Shown here: piece by piece, positions 1-8,814 of the stretch
How positions within the stretch are numbered: the first letter of the stretch is position 1
How the letters are laid out: every line of letters starts with the position of its first letter
Assembly: GCA_050250755.1 (NCBI GenBank)
Contig: JBFWOB010000010.1
Span: forward strand, 62,001-126,000
Source of the DNA: Ga0077555 sp050250755
GTDB lineage: Bacteria > Pseudomonadota > Alphaproteobacteria > Rhizobiales > Hyphomicrobiaceae
Reading direction: 5' to 3'
Length of the DNA stretch: 64,000 bases
Notes under the pieces: model-generated
What the model was told of the DNA's origin: nothing
What the model saw: only the letters and a program-made list of their open reading frames with translations
Database searches by the model: none
Translations under genes and position numbers: made by a program

Positions 1-2
1 GC

Positions 3-422
3 ATGTCGCACGAAAACTGGAAATTCAGTCACTCCGAGGCGGAAGGCGCGCAGTGGACGCCGGGCCTCAGGGAAATCTTCGAGTATCGCGATCTCGGCTT
101 CAAGGATGCGACTGGCGGCGACTACGTTGCCCATGTGATCCGGAACAACGGCAAGAAGCAATCTGATCAGGTGCAGAAGTGGCACGTTCACGACTGTACG
201 TTCCAGATGGTGTACGTCCTCAACGGCTGGGCGAAGTTCGAGTACGAAGGCCAAGGCGTGCGGACGATCCGCAAGGGCGACTGTATCAACCAGCGGCCGG
301 GCATCCCACATCGCGAGCTTTCATGCTCTGACGATTTCGAAGTGCTGGAGATTGTTTCGCCGGCCAATTTCGAAACGCGGGTCGTGGAAGGATCCGACGG
401 CAAGCTCCAGGCTGCGGAATAA
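3..422 (+). CDS. Cupin-domain protein
   Basis: A 139-residue single-domain cupin. The first cupin motif is visible as HVHDC followed by an aromatic-rich strand and a Gly turn (about residues 60-80), and the second as PGIPHRE near residues 99-105, so the usual metal-binding His set is largely present. Small cupins of this type bind a metal and act as dioxygenases, isomerases or ligand sensors, and nothing here decides which. The ATG lies two bases from the window edge, so the ribosome binding site cannot be seen and the protein could begin further upstream. It is convergent with the following dehydrogenase gene. Function unknown. Confidence 0.85.
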   Translation: MSHENWKFSHSEAEGAQWTPGLREIFEYRDLGFKDATGGDYVAHVIRNNGKKQSDQVQKWHVHDCTFQMVYVLNGWAKFEYEGQGVRTIRKGDCINQRPGIPHRELSCSDDFEVLEIVSPANFETRVVEGSDGKLQAAE

Positions 423-460
423 AGCTAACGGCGCGATTCACTGATGAGTGCTGCAGAGCA

Positions 461-478
461 GGGGGCTCATTAGCCCCC
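461..478. terminator. Stem-loop between convergent genes
   Basis: A perfect 7-bp stem, GGGGGCT/AGCCCCC, with a 4-base loop lies in the 67-base gap between the cupin gene and the convergent dehydrogenase gene. There is no clear T-run on either side, so it may terminate weakly in both directions or only protect the 3' ends. Seen directly; the role is inferred from position. Confidence 0.45.
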
Positions 479-489
479 CGCAAAGCGTG

Positions 490-1410
490 TTACGCCTTCT
501 TGCTGTCGCGATCGGCCGGCTGACCGACGGTGACCCCCGCGGCTTCTTCCATCATGCGCACGATATGGGTGAGGTCTGAAGCGGCGCCTTCCTTGGCCAG
601 CGTTTGAAGCCAAGTCGCCTTGACCGCGTTGCCGATGGCCATCGGCATCTTGTGAAAGTCGGCCTCGGCAAGCGCCAGCATCACGTCCTTCGACATCAGC
701 CCGGTGGTGAAGCCCACATCGAAGCTGCGCGGAATGACGGCCTTCGGGAATTTGTCGCGCGTTGCGGTGTTCATGCCCGAGCCGGCGTTCATCACCTCGC
801 ACATGATGGTCGGATCGAGCCCCGCCTTGACACCCAGGACAATGGCTTCCGTCGTCGCGGCCATGGCTGTCGCAGAGAGCAGGTTGTTCATCAACTTCAT
901 CATCTGGCCCTGGCCCGGCTTGTCGCCGATCCAGAAGTATTTGCCGATGACGTCGAAGACGGGGCGCAGCTTCTCGCATTCGTCCTTGGGGCCTGAAACC
1001 ATTACCGCTAGGGTGCCCTTCGCGGCGCCTGAGACGCCGCCGGAAACCGGCGCGTCAATGGCAATGACGCCGTTCTGGGCGAACTCGTTCGCGACGCCCT
1101 CGGCGACACGCGGGCCAGTAGTGGAGAGGTCGACGAAGACGCGGCGGCGGTTGCCGGAAGCGATGCCGTTCTTGCCGAAGGCGACGTCACGCACGATGTC
1201 GGGCACCGGAAGGGAGACAAGCACGGTCTCGGTCTTGGAGGCGACATCGGCTGGTGAGGTGGCAGCCTCTGCGCCTTTGGCGACGATGCGGTCGACGGCC
1301 TCTTTGCGGGTGTCGTAGGCGACAACCTCGTAGCCGGCGTCGAGCAAGCGTCCCGACATGGGCAAGCCCATCATTCCGATTCCGACGAAGCCGATCCTGC
1401 CTTTGCTCAT
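490..1410 (-). CDS. 3-hydroxyisobutyrate dehydrogenase family oxidoreductase
   Basis: A 306-residue beta-hydroxyacid dehydrogenase. The Rossmann motif GFVGIGMMG is at the N-terminus, the substrate-binding DAPVSGG signature is near residue 120, and the catalytic Lys is in the GQMMKLMNN segment near residues 170-175. Family members oxidise 3-hydroxyisobutyrate or reduce tartronate semialdehyde with NAD(P); the exact substrate cannot be read from the sequence. I start at the ATG at 1410 (MSKGR), because AAGGAG sits 8 bases upstream, rather than at 1437. No valine-degradation gene lies beside it. It is divergent from argJ across about 160 bases. Confidence 0.88.
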   Translation of the reverse strand: MSKGRIGFVGIGMMGLPMSGRLLDAGYEVVAYDTRKEAVDRIVAKGAEAATSPADVASKTETVLVSLPVPDIVRDVAFGKNGIASGNRRRVFVDLSTTGPRVAEGVANEFAQNGVIAIDAPVSGGVSGAAKGTLAVMVSGPKDECEKLRPVFDVIGKYFWIGDKPGQGQMMKLMNNLLSATAMAATTEAIVLGVKAGLDPTIMCEVMNAGSGMNTATRDKFPKAVIPRSFDVGFTTGLMSKDVMLALAEADFHKMPMAIGNAVKATWLQTLAKEGAASDLTHIVRMMEEAAGVTVGQPADRDSKKA

Positions 1411-1506
1411 CTCTTGTTCTCCTTTGGTATTTCTCATATGGGCGTTTACCTGCCACGCGGCCCATTGCTTTCACAAGACGTCGCGCCTCGAAGGTAAGCA
1501 TCCACA

Positions 1507-1535
1507 TTGACACAGGCCTGTGCCGCCCGCTTAAG
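1507..1535 (+). promoter_or_regulatory. Candidate sigma-70 promoter for argJ
   Basis: TTGACA at 1507-1512 is an exact -35 box, followed after 17 bases by CTTAAG at 1530-1535 as a weak -10. The argJ start is 35 bases further on, with AAGGA about 12 bases before the ATG. Alphaproteobacterial -10 boxes are commonly degenerate. Prediction only. Confidence 0.4.
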
Positions 1536-1570
1536 CTCTCGGCACTCCACATTGAAGGACACTCGAGCCC

Positions 1571-2821
1571 ATGGCCTCCGGCGCCGCCAAAGTTTCACCA
1601 TTCGCCCCCAAGTCAATCGCGACCGTTCCCTCGATCGATGGCGTTCGCTTCGCTTCGGCTGAAGCCGGCATCAAGTACAAGAACCGACGCGACTTGATGA
1701 TCGCCGTGATGGACGAGGGCACCGTTGCCGCCGGGGTGCTGACGCAATCCAAGACCTGCTCGGCGCCAGTGCTGTGGTGCAGGGAAAGCCTCAAGGGCGG
1801 CAAAGCACGTATTCTCGTCGTTAATTCGGGCAATTCGAATGCCTTCACCGGCAAGAAGGGCCGCGCCGCGGTCGAACTGACGGCGCAGTTTGCTCAAGCG
1901 GCCGCTGGTTGCGGGCCGAACGAGGTCTACCTCGCTTCGACGGGTGTGATTGGCGAGCCGCTCGAGGCCGAAAAATTCGCACATCTGCTAGATGGGCTCG
2001 CGAAAACCGCATCCGGCGACGACTGGTCGGAAACGGCCAAGGCCATCATGACGACCGATACCTTTCCGAAGCTCGCGACGCGAACCGCGCGGATCGGCGG
2101 CGTCGACGTGACTATCAACGGATTCTGCAAGGGCGCCGGCATGATCGCGCCCGACATGGCGACGATGCTGTGCTTTATCTTCACCGATGCCGCGATGCCA
2201 GCCCGCGCATTGCAAGAGATCGTGGCCTCAGGCGCCCAAACGAGCTTCAACTGCATGACCGTCGATGGCGATACCTCGACCAGCGACACGTGCCTGATGT
2301 TCGCCACCGGCAAGGCGGCCAAGCGGGGCCAGCCGCAGGTCGAGCAAGCCGGAGATGCGGTACTCGCCGATTTTCGCGAGAAGGCACACGATCTTCTCAA
2401 GGAACTCGCCATGATGGTGGCGAAGGACGGCGAAGGAGTGTCGAAGTTCGTGACGATCAACGTGGAAGGCGCCGAGTCCGACAAGGCGGCGCGCACGATT
2501 GGTCTCGCCGTCGCCAACTCGCCACTGGTGAAGACCGCGATCGCTGGAGAAGATCCCAATTGGGGGCGTGTGGTGATGGCTGTCGGCAAATCAGGTGAAG
2601 CTGCGGACCGCGACAAGCTCTCGATCTGGTTCGGCGACCATGTGGTGGCTAAGGACGGCGAGCGGGCGCCGGAGTATGTCGAAGAGACGGGCGCGACCTA
2701 TATGCAAAATCCGGAGCTCACAATCCGGGTCGATGTTGGCGTCGGCACCGGCAAGGCGACGATCTGGACCTGCGATCTCACGCACGATTACATTTCGATC
2801 AACGCCGACTACCGAAGCTGA
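1571..2821 (+). CDS. argJ: ArgJ, bifunctional glutamate N-acetyltransferase / amino-acid acetyltransferase
   Basis: A 416-residue ArgJ/OAT protein of normal length. It moves the acetyl group from N-acetylornithine to glutamate, recycling acetyl in arginine biosynthesis. The self-cleavage site is clear: KGAGMIAPDMATML with the nucleophilic Thr at about residue 198, which becomes the N-terminus of the beta chain. Other family hallmarks are the VNSGNSNAFTG segment (about residues 84-95) and a DPNWGR segment near residue 330. Whether it also uses acetyl-CoA (the bifunctional form) cannot be told from sequence with certainty. It is cytosolic. The stop lies 11 bases from the convergent kup stop. 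Confidence 0.96.
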   Translation: MASGAAKVSPFAPKSIATVPSIDGVRFASAEAGIKYKNRRDLMIAVMDEGTVAAGVLTQSKTCSAPVLWCRESLKGGKARILVVNSGNSNAFTGKKGRAAVELTAQFAQAAAGCGPNEVYLASTGVIGEPLEAEKFAHLLDGLAKTASGDDWSETAKAIMTTDTFPKLATRTARIGGVDVTINGFCKGAGMIAPDMATMLCFIFTDAAMPARALQEIVASGAQTSFNCMTVDGDTSTSDTCLMFATGKAAKRGQPQVEQAGDAVLADFREKAHDLLKELAMMVAKDGEGVSKFVTINVEGAESDKAARTIGLAVANSPLVKTAIAGEDPNWGRVVMAVGKSGEAADRDKLSIWFGDHVVAKDGERAPEYVEETGATYMQNPELTIRVDVGVGTGKATIWTCDLTHDYISINADYRS

Positions 2822-2832
2822 CATCGCGGCCG

Positions 2833-4740
2833 TCAAACCTGAACCTGGGTCCCGACCTCGACCACCCGGTCGGGCGGGATCTGGAAATACTCGCTCGCAT
2901 CGTCGGCTTGCCCGGACAGCTTGATGAATAACATCTCCTGCCAGCGCGGCATGGATGTCTTGCTGGTGGGCTTCAGCGAGCGACGGGACAGAAAGAACGA
3001 GGTCGCGGGCAGATCGACGTTGAAATCCTTGCGCCGACACTGATCGAAAATTTTCGGTACGTTCGGCGTCTCCATGAAACCGTAACGGGCAACGACCCGG
3101 AAAAAACTATCGGCGATGCGCTCGACCTGGACTCGCTCATGCCTGGGTATGCGCGGCTTATCCTCCGTCTTGATGGTGAGAAGGATGTTCCGCTCGTGCA
3201 GCACGCGGTTGTGCTTGAGATTGTGCATGAGTGAGGTTGGCGCCGAGTAGGGGTCGCCTGTCAGGAATACGGCCGTGCCGGGAACGCGATGCGGGGGCCG
3301 GGACTCGAGATGCCGGACGAGCCAATCGATCTCGGCCTCGTTCTTCTTCGTGACCTTGGCAAGAACCCTCGTGCCATAGACCCATGTGAACATGATGACG
3401 GCGACGCTGAGCGCGATCATCAGGGGGAACCAACCGCCCTCGACGATCTTCAGCATGTTGGCCATCAGGAATGTCTGCTCGACGAGCAGGAGCGGAATGA
3501 TCAGCAGCATCGCACCCCAGAGCGGCCACCGCCAATATTTCCAGATGACGAAGAAGGCCATGGCCGAATCGATGACCATCGTCGCGGTGACGGAGATGCC
3601 GTAAGCGGCGGCGAGGCTGCTGCTTTCCTGGAAGAGAATGACGACGAGCAATACGCCGACGAGCAGCATACGATTGATGCGCGGCATATAGATCTGGCCA
3701 GCCATGCTCTCCGAGGTGTGATGGATGGCAAATCGCGGCAGCAGTCCGAGCTGGACAGCCTGTCGCGTGATGGAAAATGCGCCGGTGATGACGGCCTGGC
3801 TCGCGATGACGGTGGCGACCGTTGCCATGATCACCATCGGCATCAAGGCCCACGACGGATAGAGCTTGAAGAACGGATTCGCGATCGCGTTCGGATCAGA
3901 GAGCACCAAGGCTCCCTGGCCGAGATAGTTGAGAACGAGGCACGGCAGGATGATGCCTAGCCAGGCGACCTGGATCGGCAAACGCCCGAAGTGACCGAGA
4001 TCGGCATAGAGAGCCTCGGCGCCTGTAACAGCGAGGAAGACGAGGCCGATGATGGCGAGGCCCAGCAGTCCATTATGAAGCAGCAGGCTGACGCCATAGT
4101 GCGGACTGAGCGACAGAAACACCCTCGGGTCGTCGATAATGTGCCGGATACCTCCCAGCGCCAGCAGGAGGAACCAGACGAGCGTGATCGGCCCGAAATA
4201 GGTTGCGACCTTGTCCGTTCCCCTCGCTTGCATGGCGAAGAGGCCAATCAGAATCGCGATCGTGAGCGGCAAGACCGCCGAATCAAAGGAGGGCGCGACG
4301 AGCTTCAATCCCTCCACGGCCGAGAGAACCGAGATGGCGGGCGTCAATAGAGCGTCGCCGTAGAAGAACGAGGCGCCCATCACGCCAAGCACGAAAAGCA
4401 CGGGGCTCGACCGCTTCGCCACCGATTGTCCCAGGGCCATCAAGGCGAACGTTCCGCCCTCGCCATTGTTGTCGGCGCGCAGGAGCAGGAGAACATATTT
4501 GAACGTCACGACGAGGAGGAGGGCCCAGAAGACGAGCGAGAGCACGCCGAGGACCGCCTCGTGGCCGGCAAGTCCGTGCTTGGTGGCATGGGTCACAGCC
4601 TCGCGAAAAGCGTAAAGGGGGCTGGTGCCGATATCTCCGTAAACGACGCCAATCGATCCCAGCGCGAGCGTCCACAGCTTGCCGTGCGCGTGACCCCGAT
4701 CGCTGTCCGTGCTCGATGGCGTCGCAGAGGCTTGAGCCAC
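2833..4740 (-). CDS. kup: Kup low-affinity K+ uptake transporter
   Basis: A 635-residue KUP/HAK/KT transporter. The N-terminal family signature reads ALGSIGVVYGDIGTSPLYAF, about 12 hydrophobic membrane segments run to roughly residue 470, and a soluble cytoplasmic C-terminal domain of about 150 residues follows. It imports K+, probably with protons, across the inner membrane. The start is a GTG at 4740, with GGAGA 6 bases upstream. It is convergent with argJ and divergent from rpsB. The regulatory kdp or trk genes are not nearby. No anomaly in length or motifs. Confidence 0.95.
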   Translation of the reverse strand: MAQASATPSSTDSDRGHAHGKLWTLALGSIGVVYGDIGTSPLYAFREAVTHATKHGLAGHEAVLGVLSLVFWALLLVVTFKYVLLLLRADNNGEGGTFALMALGQSVAKRSSPVLFVLGVMGASFFYGDALLTPAISVLSAVEGLKLVAPSFDSAVLPLTIAILIGLFAMQARGTDKVATYFGPITLVWFLLLALGGIRHIIDDPRVFLSLSPHYGVSLLLHNGLLGLAIIGLVFLAVTGAEALYADLGHFGRLPIQVAWLGIILPCLVLNYLGQGALVLSDPNAIANPFFKLYPSWALMPMVIMATVATVIASQAVITGAFSITRQAVQLGLLPRFAIHHTSESMAGQIYMPRINRMLLVGVLLVVILFQESSSLAAAYGISVTATMVIDSAMAFFVIWKYWRWPLWGAMLLIIPLLLVEQTFLMANMLKIVEGGWFPLMIALSVAVIMFTWVYGTRVLAKVTKKNEAEIDWLVRHLESRPPHRVPGTAVFLTGDPYSAPTSLMHNLKHNRVLHERNILLTIKTEDKPRIPRHERVQVERIADSFFRVVARYGFMETPNVPKIFDQCRRKDFNVDLPATSFFLSRRSLKPTSKTSMPRWQEMLFIKLSGQADDASEYFQIPPDRVVEVGTQVQV

Positions 4741-5098
4741 AATGCGTCTCCGGCACCGTTTTGCTGCTGTGCAGTAAGAAGGGTGCGCCTTATACGACTA
4801 AATGCCCATGAACGAAAGCGACATGCCCCCCGGAAGGTTGCCTGCTACTTTCTATTGTTCGGTATTGAAGCTGGCTGTCTGCCGAACTGGTCTCCGGCGA
4901 AGGCTTAGCAGCTCGGAATTGGACGAACACTTGTCAAGACGCCCCTTCGCGGTTAAAGAGGCCGGCACCTCACACGCGCTTCTGGCGAGCGACGGGACAC
5001 CTGTGCCGTTCGTTCGCTCCGGTGGGACCTTACGGCGTTGTCGTAGGGCCCTTATTGGGAAGCGCGGCGGAACAACCGGAAAACCTGGATAGACAACT
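4741..5098. other. Divergent intergenic region and rpsB leader
   Basis: This is 358 bases between the kup and rpsB starts. Open frames across it have no protein-like features. A promoter-like pair is seen at 4931-4959, leaving an rpsB leader of roughly 130 nt. The leader contains short GC-rich complementary segments (for example GGGACC/GGGCCC around 5026-5053) that could fold. Ribosomal-protein leaders are often autoregulated, but I cannot match this one to a known leader family. Confidence 0.5.
4931..4959 (+). promoter_or_regulatory. Candidate promoter for the rpsB block
   Basis: TTGTCA at 4931-4936, 17 bases, then TAAAGA at 4954-4959 makes a reasonable housekeeping-sigma promoter. It would drive the rpsB-tsf transcript with a leader of about 130 nt. 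Prediction only. Confidence 0.35.
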
Positions 5099-6097
5099 AT
5101 GACGCTCCCCGCGTTCAATATGCGTCAGCTTCTCGAAGCAGGCGTTCACTTCGGCCATCAGAGCCACCGCTGGAACCCGAAGATGTCAACGTACATTTTC
5201 GGAGCTCGCAACAACATTCACATCGTTGATCTCGCGCAGACGGTGCCGTTGCTGCATCAGGCTCTGTTGCAGGTTTCGGACGTCGTGTCGAAGGGTGGCC
5301 GCGTGCTGCTCGTCGGGACCAAACGGCAGGCCTCCGAGGCGATCGCAGAGGCCGCTCGCCGCAGCGCTCAGTATTATATGAATCATCGCTGGCTCGGTGG
5401 GACCCTGACCAACTGGAAGACCATCTCCCAGTCGATTCGCCGTCTGCGTCAGCTCGATGAGATTTTGGCTGGAGATACAACCGGTCGTACCAAGAAAGAG
5501 CTGCTGAACATCCAGCGGGAGCGGGACAAGCTCGAACAATCGCTGGGCGGCATCAAGGATATGGGTGGCCTGCCGGATCTTCTCTTCGTCATCGACACCA
5601 ATAAGGAGTCGATTGCCATTCAGGAGGCCCGCAAGCTCAAGATTCCCATCGTCGCGGTGGTGGATACGAACTGCGATCCAGACGGCATCGACTACCCCGT
5701 CCCGGGCAACGACGACGCTGGCCGAGCCATTACGTTATATTGCGACCTCGTGGCCCGTGCGGCCATTGACGGCATCGAGCGCAGCCAGGGTGCAGCGGGC
5801 TTCGATATCGGGGCGTCGGAAACGCCGCCTGAGGAAGAGATTCCCGTGGACGTCCCAGCATTCAAGGGCATCGATGCGCCACGAGGCGAAGCCGACGATC
5901 TGAAACGCATCTCGGGCATCAGTCCGAAGCTGGAGCAGCGCCTGAACGACCTCGGCGTCTACCATTTCTGGCAGGTAGCCGATCTCGATGCGACTGCGAT
6001 CGCGTCGCTCGACAAGACGCTCGACACGAAGGGTCGTATCGAGCGCGACGATTGGGTAGCCCAGGCCAAGAAGCTGACCGATTCGGCCGCCGCCTGA
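5099..6097 (+). CDS. rpsB: 30S ribosomal protein S2 with C-terminal extension
   Basis: RpsB of 332 residues. The canonical S2 fold occupies about residues 1-230 (MRQLLEAGVHFGHQ and WNPKM near the N-terminus, FVIDTNKE and DTNCDPDGIDYPVPGNDDA in the middle). About 100 residues then extend beyond the usual S2 end: an acidic linker (about 235-262) followed by a compact block that begins DDLKRISGIS and reads like a helix-hairpin-helix or SAM-like fold. From general knowledge, long S2 tails of this kind occur in other Rhizobiales. First gene of a 14.6-kb co-directional block; 124 bases separate it from tsf. Confidence 0.97.
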   Translation: MTLPAFNMRQLLEAGVHFGHQSHRWNPKMSTYIFGARNNIHIVDLAQTVPLLHQALLQVSDVVSKGGRVLLVGTKRQASEAIAEAARRSAQYYMNHRWLGGTLTNWKTISQSIRRLRQLDEILAGDTTGRTKKELLNIQRERDKLEQSLGGIKDMGGLPDLLFVIDTNKESIAIQEARKLKIPIVAVVDTNCDPDGIDYPVPGNDDAGRAITLYCDLVARAAIDGIERSQGAAGFDIGASETPPEEEIPVDVPAFKGIDAPRGEADDLKRISGISPKLEQRLNDLGVYHFWQVADLDATAIASLDKTLDTKGRIERDDWVAQAKKLTDSAAA

Positions 6098-6221
6098 TGC
6101 CGAGGCGTGCCGGCAAGCCCGCTGGGGCGCGTCGGTTCATCCGAGAAGGGGCAGGGGTTCACCCTGTCCGACATGAACAGCCTGCGGGCGCAAAGCGTCC
6201 GCCCATCGAAGGGCTCGAGAG

Positions 6222-7163
6222 ATGACGACGATCACAGCCGCGCTGGTCAAGGAGCTCCGCGATAAGACCGGTGCCGGCATGATGGATTGCAAGGCCGCAT
6301 TGACCGAGGTTGCGGGCGATGTGGAGGCAGCAATCGACTGGTTGCGCAAGAAGGGCCTCTCCAAAGCGGCCAAGAAGGCAGACCGGATTGCGGCCGACGG
6401 ACTTGTCGGAGCTGCTGTATCCGGGACGACGGGCGCCCTTGTCGAAGTGAATTCCGAGACTGATTTCGTCGCTCGGAACGACAAATTCCAGGAGATGGTC
6501 CGTCAGATCGCCGGCCTCGCCGTTGGCGCCGGGGGTAGTCTCGAGAAGCTGCTTGGCCTGTCCTATCCCGGGACTTCGAATACGGTCGACGGGCATGTGA
6601 AGGAGATGGTCGCAACCATCGGCGAGAACATGTCGGTGCGCCGTACCGCATCGCTCGAGGCGAAGGACGGGCTCGTGGCGAGCTATGTCCACAATCGCGT
6701 CGCCGATGGGCTCGGCAAGATCGGCGTTCTGGTGGCGATCGAATCGAAAGGGGCTCGCGACTCGGTGGCGGAGATCGGACGTCAGATCGCGCTCCACATC
6801 GCGGCTGCGAACCCGCAAGCCATTTCGCCCGAAGATCTCGATCAGGCAACCGTCGAGCGCGAGCGCCAGGTCTACCTCGAGCAGGCGAAGGCCTCCGGCA
6901 AGTCCAGCGACATCATCGAAAAGATGGTGGAGGGGCGCCTGCGCAAAGAATTCTTCGCGCAAGTCGTGCTGATGCAGCAGGTCTTCTTCGGTCCTGGTGG
7001 CGATGGAAAGATGACCGTCGATCAGTACGTGAAGAGCGCGGAGAAGGTCGCCGGCGCGCCGGTGAAAGTCACCGGGTTCAAGCGCTATGCGCTGGGCGAG
7101 GGGATCGACAAGAAAGAAGACGATTTCGCGAGCGAAGTCGCCAAGCTCGCCAAGGGTGGCTGA
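6222..7163 (+). CDS. tsf: Elongation factor Ts
   Basis: A 313-residue EF-Ts, the nucleotide-exchange factor that recycles EF-Tu-GDP. The N-terminal UBA-like signature (VKELRDKTGAGMMDCKAAL) and the SETDFVARN motif, which contacts the EF-Tu nucleotide site, are both intact. Two core subdomains follow, and the C-terminus ends normally. It is cytosolic and lies in the conserved rpsB-tsf pair. A strong intrinsic terminator follows 7 bases after the stop, so the rpsB-tsf transcript probably ends or is attenuated here. Confidence 0.98.
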   Translation: MTTITAALVKELRDKTGAGMMDCKAALTEVAGDVEAAIDWLRKKGLSKAAKKADRIAADGLVGAAVSGTTGALVEVNSETDFVARNDKFQEMVRQIAGLAVGAGGSLEKLLGLSYPGTSNTVDGHVKEMVATIGENMSVRRTASLEAKDGLVASYVHNRVADGLGKIGVLVAIESKGARDSVAEIGRQIALHIAAANPQAISPEDLDQATVERERQVYLEQAKASGKSSDIIEKMVEGRLRKEFFAQVVLMQQVFFGPGGDGKMTVDQYVKSAEKVAGAPVKVTGFKRYALGEGIDKKEDDFASEVAKLAKGG

Positions 7164-7170
7164 GCCGACA

Positions 7171-7200
7171 GCGGGAGGGTTGATTCCCCGCCCGCTTTTT
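7171..7200 (+). terminator. Intrinsic terminator after tsf
   Basis: GCGGG-A-GGG, loop TTGATT, CCC-CG-CCCGC, then TTTTT: a GC-rich stem with one mismatch followed by a U-tract, immediately downstream of the tsf stop. This is a canonical rho-independent terminator sitting between rpsB-tsf and pyrH. Confidence 0.8.
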
Positions 7201-7263
7201 GTGTTGGCCAAACCCAAAGACAGGCCATTCTGAGGACGATCGCACAAGCGTGGAGACACAGGC

Positions 7264-8055
7264 ATGGGCGAGCCGACGGGGAACTCGGGCGCCGCTGGAT
7301 CAAAAGGGGCGGATGCAACTCCGCTTCGCTATCGCCGGCTGCTGCTGAAGCTCTCGGGCGAGGCGCTCATGGGCCGCCAAGCTTACGGTATCGATATGTC
7401 GGTCTGTACGCGGCTGGCCAAAGACATCAAGGAAGCGACGGCGATCGGCACCGAGATTGCCGTCGTGGTCGGCGGCGGCAATATTTTTCGCGGTCTCGCG
7501 GGCGCGGCGAAGGGCATGGATCGCTCGACCGCCGACTACATGGGTATGCTCGCGACTGTTATGAATGCGCTGGCATTTCAGAACGCGCTCGAGCAGCAAG
7601 GTGTGCCGGCGCGCGTACTTTCGGCGATCCCGATGCCGACGGTCTGCGAGGCTTACGTCCGACCCAAGGCGCTGCATCACATCGAACTCGGTCGGGTCGT
7701 AATTTTCGCGGCGGGGACCGGTAATCCTTATTTCACAACCGACACAACGGCGGTCTTGCGCGGCATCGAAATGGGTTGCGATGCAGTCGCAAAGGCAACT
7801 CAGGTCGATGGTGTTTATTCGGCGGACCCAAAGAAAACGCCTGGCGCGGTCCGTTATGACCATTTGAGCTACGACGAGGTTCTGCAGCGCAATCTGCAAG
7901 TCATGGATATGGCAGCCATCGCTCTTGCCCGCGACAACAACATGCCGCTAGTTGTTTTCTCGATCGAGGAAAGCGGTAATATCGCCAGAGTTCTGAACGG
8001 CGAGGCGCGTGCTACTACAATCGCGCCCGCGGCTGGGCGACCACAGACGGCTTAG
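7264..8055 (+). CDS. pyrH: UMP kinase
   Basis: A 263-residue bacterial UMP kinase of the amino-acid kinase fold, not related to eukaryotic UMP/CMP kinases. It phosphorylates UMP to UDP in pyrimidine nucleotide synthesis. Visible hallmarks are RRLLLKLSGEALMG near residues 23-36, the VVGGGNIFRG loop near residues 72-82, GTGNPYFTTDTTA near residue 155 and the YDHLSYDEVL segment. The N-terminus is about 20 residues longer than usual and polar, so the true start might be internal, although no better codon with a Shine-Dalgarno site is apparent. It is followed after 93 bases by frr. Confidence 0.97.
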   Translation: MGEPTGNSGAAGSKGADATPLRYRRLLLKLSGEALMGRQAYGIDMSVCTRLAKDIKEATAIGTEIAVVVGGGNIFRGLAGAAKGMDRSTADYMGMLATVMNALAFQNALEQQGVPARVLSAIPMPTVCEAYVRPKALHHIELGRVVIFAAGTGNPYFTTDTTAVLRGIEMGCDAVAKATQVDGVYSADPKKTPGAVRYDHLSYDEVLQRNLQVMDMAAIALARDNNMPLVVFSIEESGNIARVLNGEARATTIAPAAGRPQTA

Positions 8056-8148
8056 GCCAGGCCGCGGTCGGACAACTCAGGTCGACAGTAAGTGCCGCGC
8101 GAGAGGCAACAAGCCCTCGATGCGTGCCTGACATCAGGGAGATAGGCA

Positions 8149-8712
8149 ATGGCCGCCGCAACTTTTGACATCAGTGACATCGAGCGTCGCATGCGCGGAG
8201 CGCTCGACAGCCTGAAACGTGATCTTTCGGGCTTGCGGACCGGGCGCGCGTCGACGGCCATGGTTGAGCCCATCGTGGTCAGCGTCTACGGCGCGCGCAT
8301 GCCTCTCACCCAGGTTGCGACGGTGTCGGTGCCTGACGCGCGTACGATTTCGATCTCGGTTTGGGATCGGGGACAGCTCTCGGCTGTAGAAAAGGCGATT
8401 CGCGAAGCTAACTTAGGGCTCAACCCGGTGATCGACGGCACCCTCATCCGGTTGCCAATTCCTCCGCTCAGCGCCGAACGCCGCCTGGAGTTAGTCAAGA
8501 TTGCGCACAAATATACCGAGGGAGGGCGCGTCGCGATCCGGAACGTACGCCGCGACGCGATGGATCTCCTCAAGAAGCTCGAGAAGGATCACGCGATAAC
8601 CGAGGACGACCATAGGAAGAACGGTACGAAAGTGCAGGAGTTGACCGACAAGATCATCAAGGAAGTCGATCAGCTTCTGCAGGTCAAGGAAGGCGAAATC
8701 AAACAAGTTTAG
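8149..8712 (+). CDS. frr: Ribosome recycling factor
   Basis: A 187-residue RRF of standard length. Together with EF-G it splits the post-termination ribosome. The family pattern is clear: DIERRMRGALDSLKRDLSGLRTGRAS at the N-terminus (first helix of the three-helix bundle), the beta/alpha domain II around residues 32-105, and the long C-terminal helix containing RRDAMDLLKKLEKD and ending in EGEIKQV. It lies in the conserved pyrH-frr-uppS order. Confidence 0.98.
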   Translation: MAAATFDISDIERRMRGALDSLKRDLSGLRTGRASTAMVEPIVVSVYGARMPLTQVATVSVPDARTISISVWDRGQLSAVEKAIREANLGLNPVIDGTLIRLPIPPLSAERRLELVKIAHKYTEGGRVAIRNVRRDAMDLLKKLEKDHAITEDDHRKNGTKVQELTDKIIKEVDQLLQVKEGEIKQV

Positions 8713-8814
8713 TCGAACGCCGCGTAACTGGCGCGCGCCAGAGGTCGCGGTTGCCTGAGGATCCACCACGCTTCCGCGGTAACGCGCGCACCGGGGCATG
8801 AATCAAAAGTCAGC

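Noticed and set aside
4802..5092. 96-codon + frame in the rpsB leader
   Set aside because: Overlaps the predicted promoter and leader and has no domain or ribosome binding site support.
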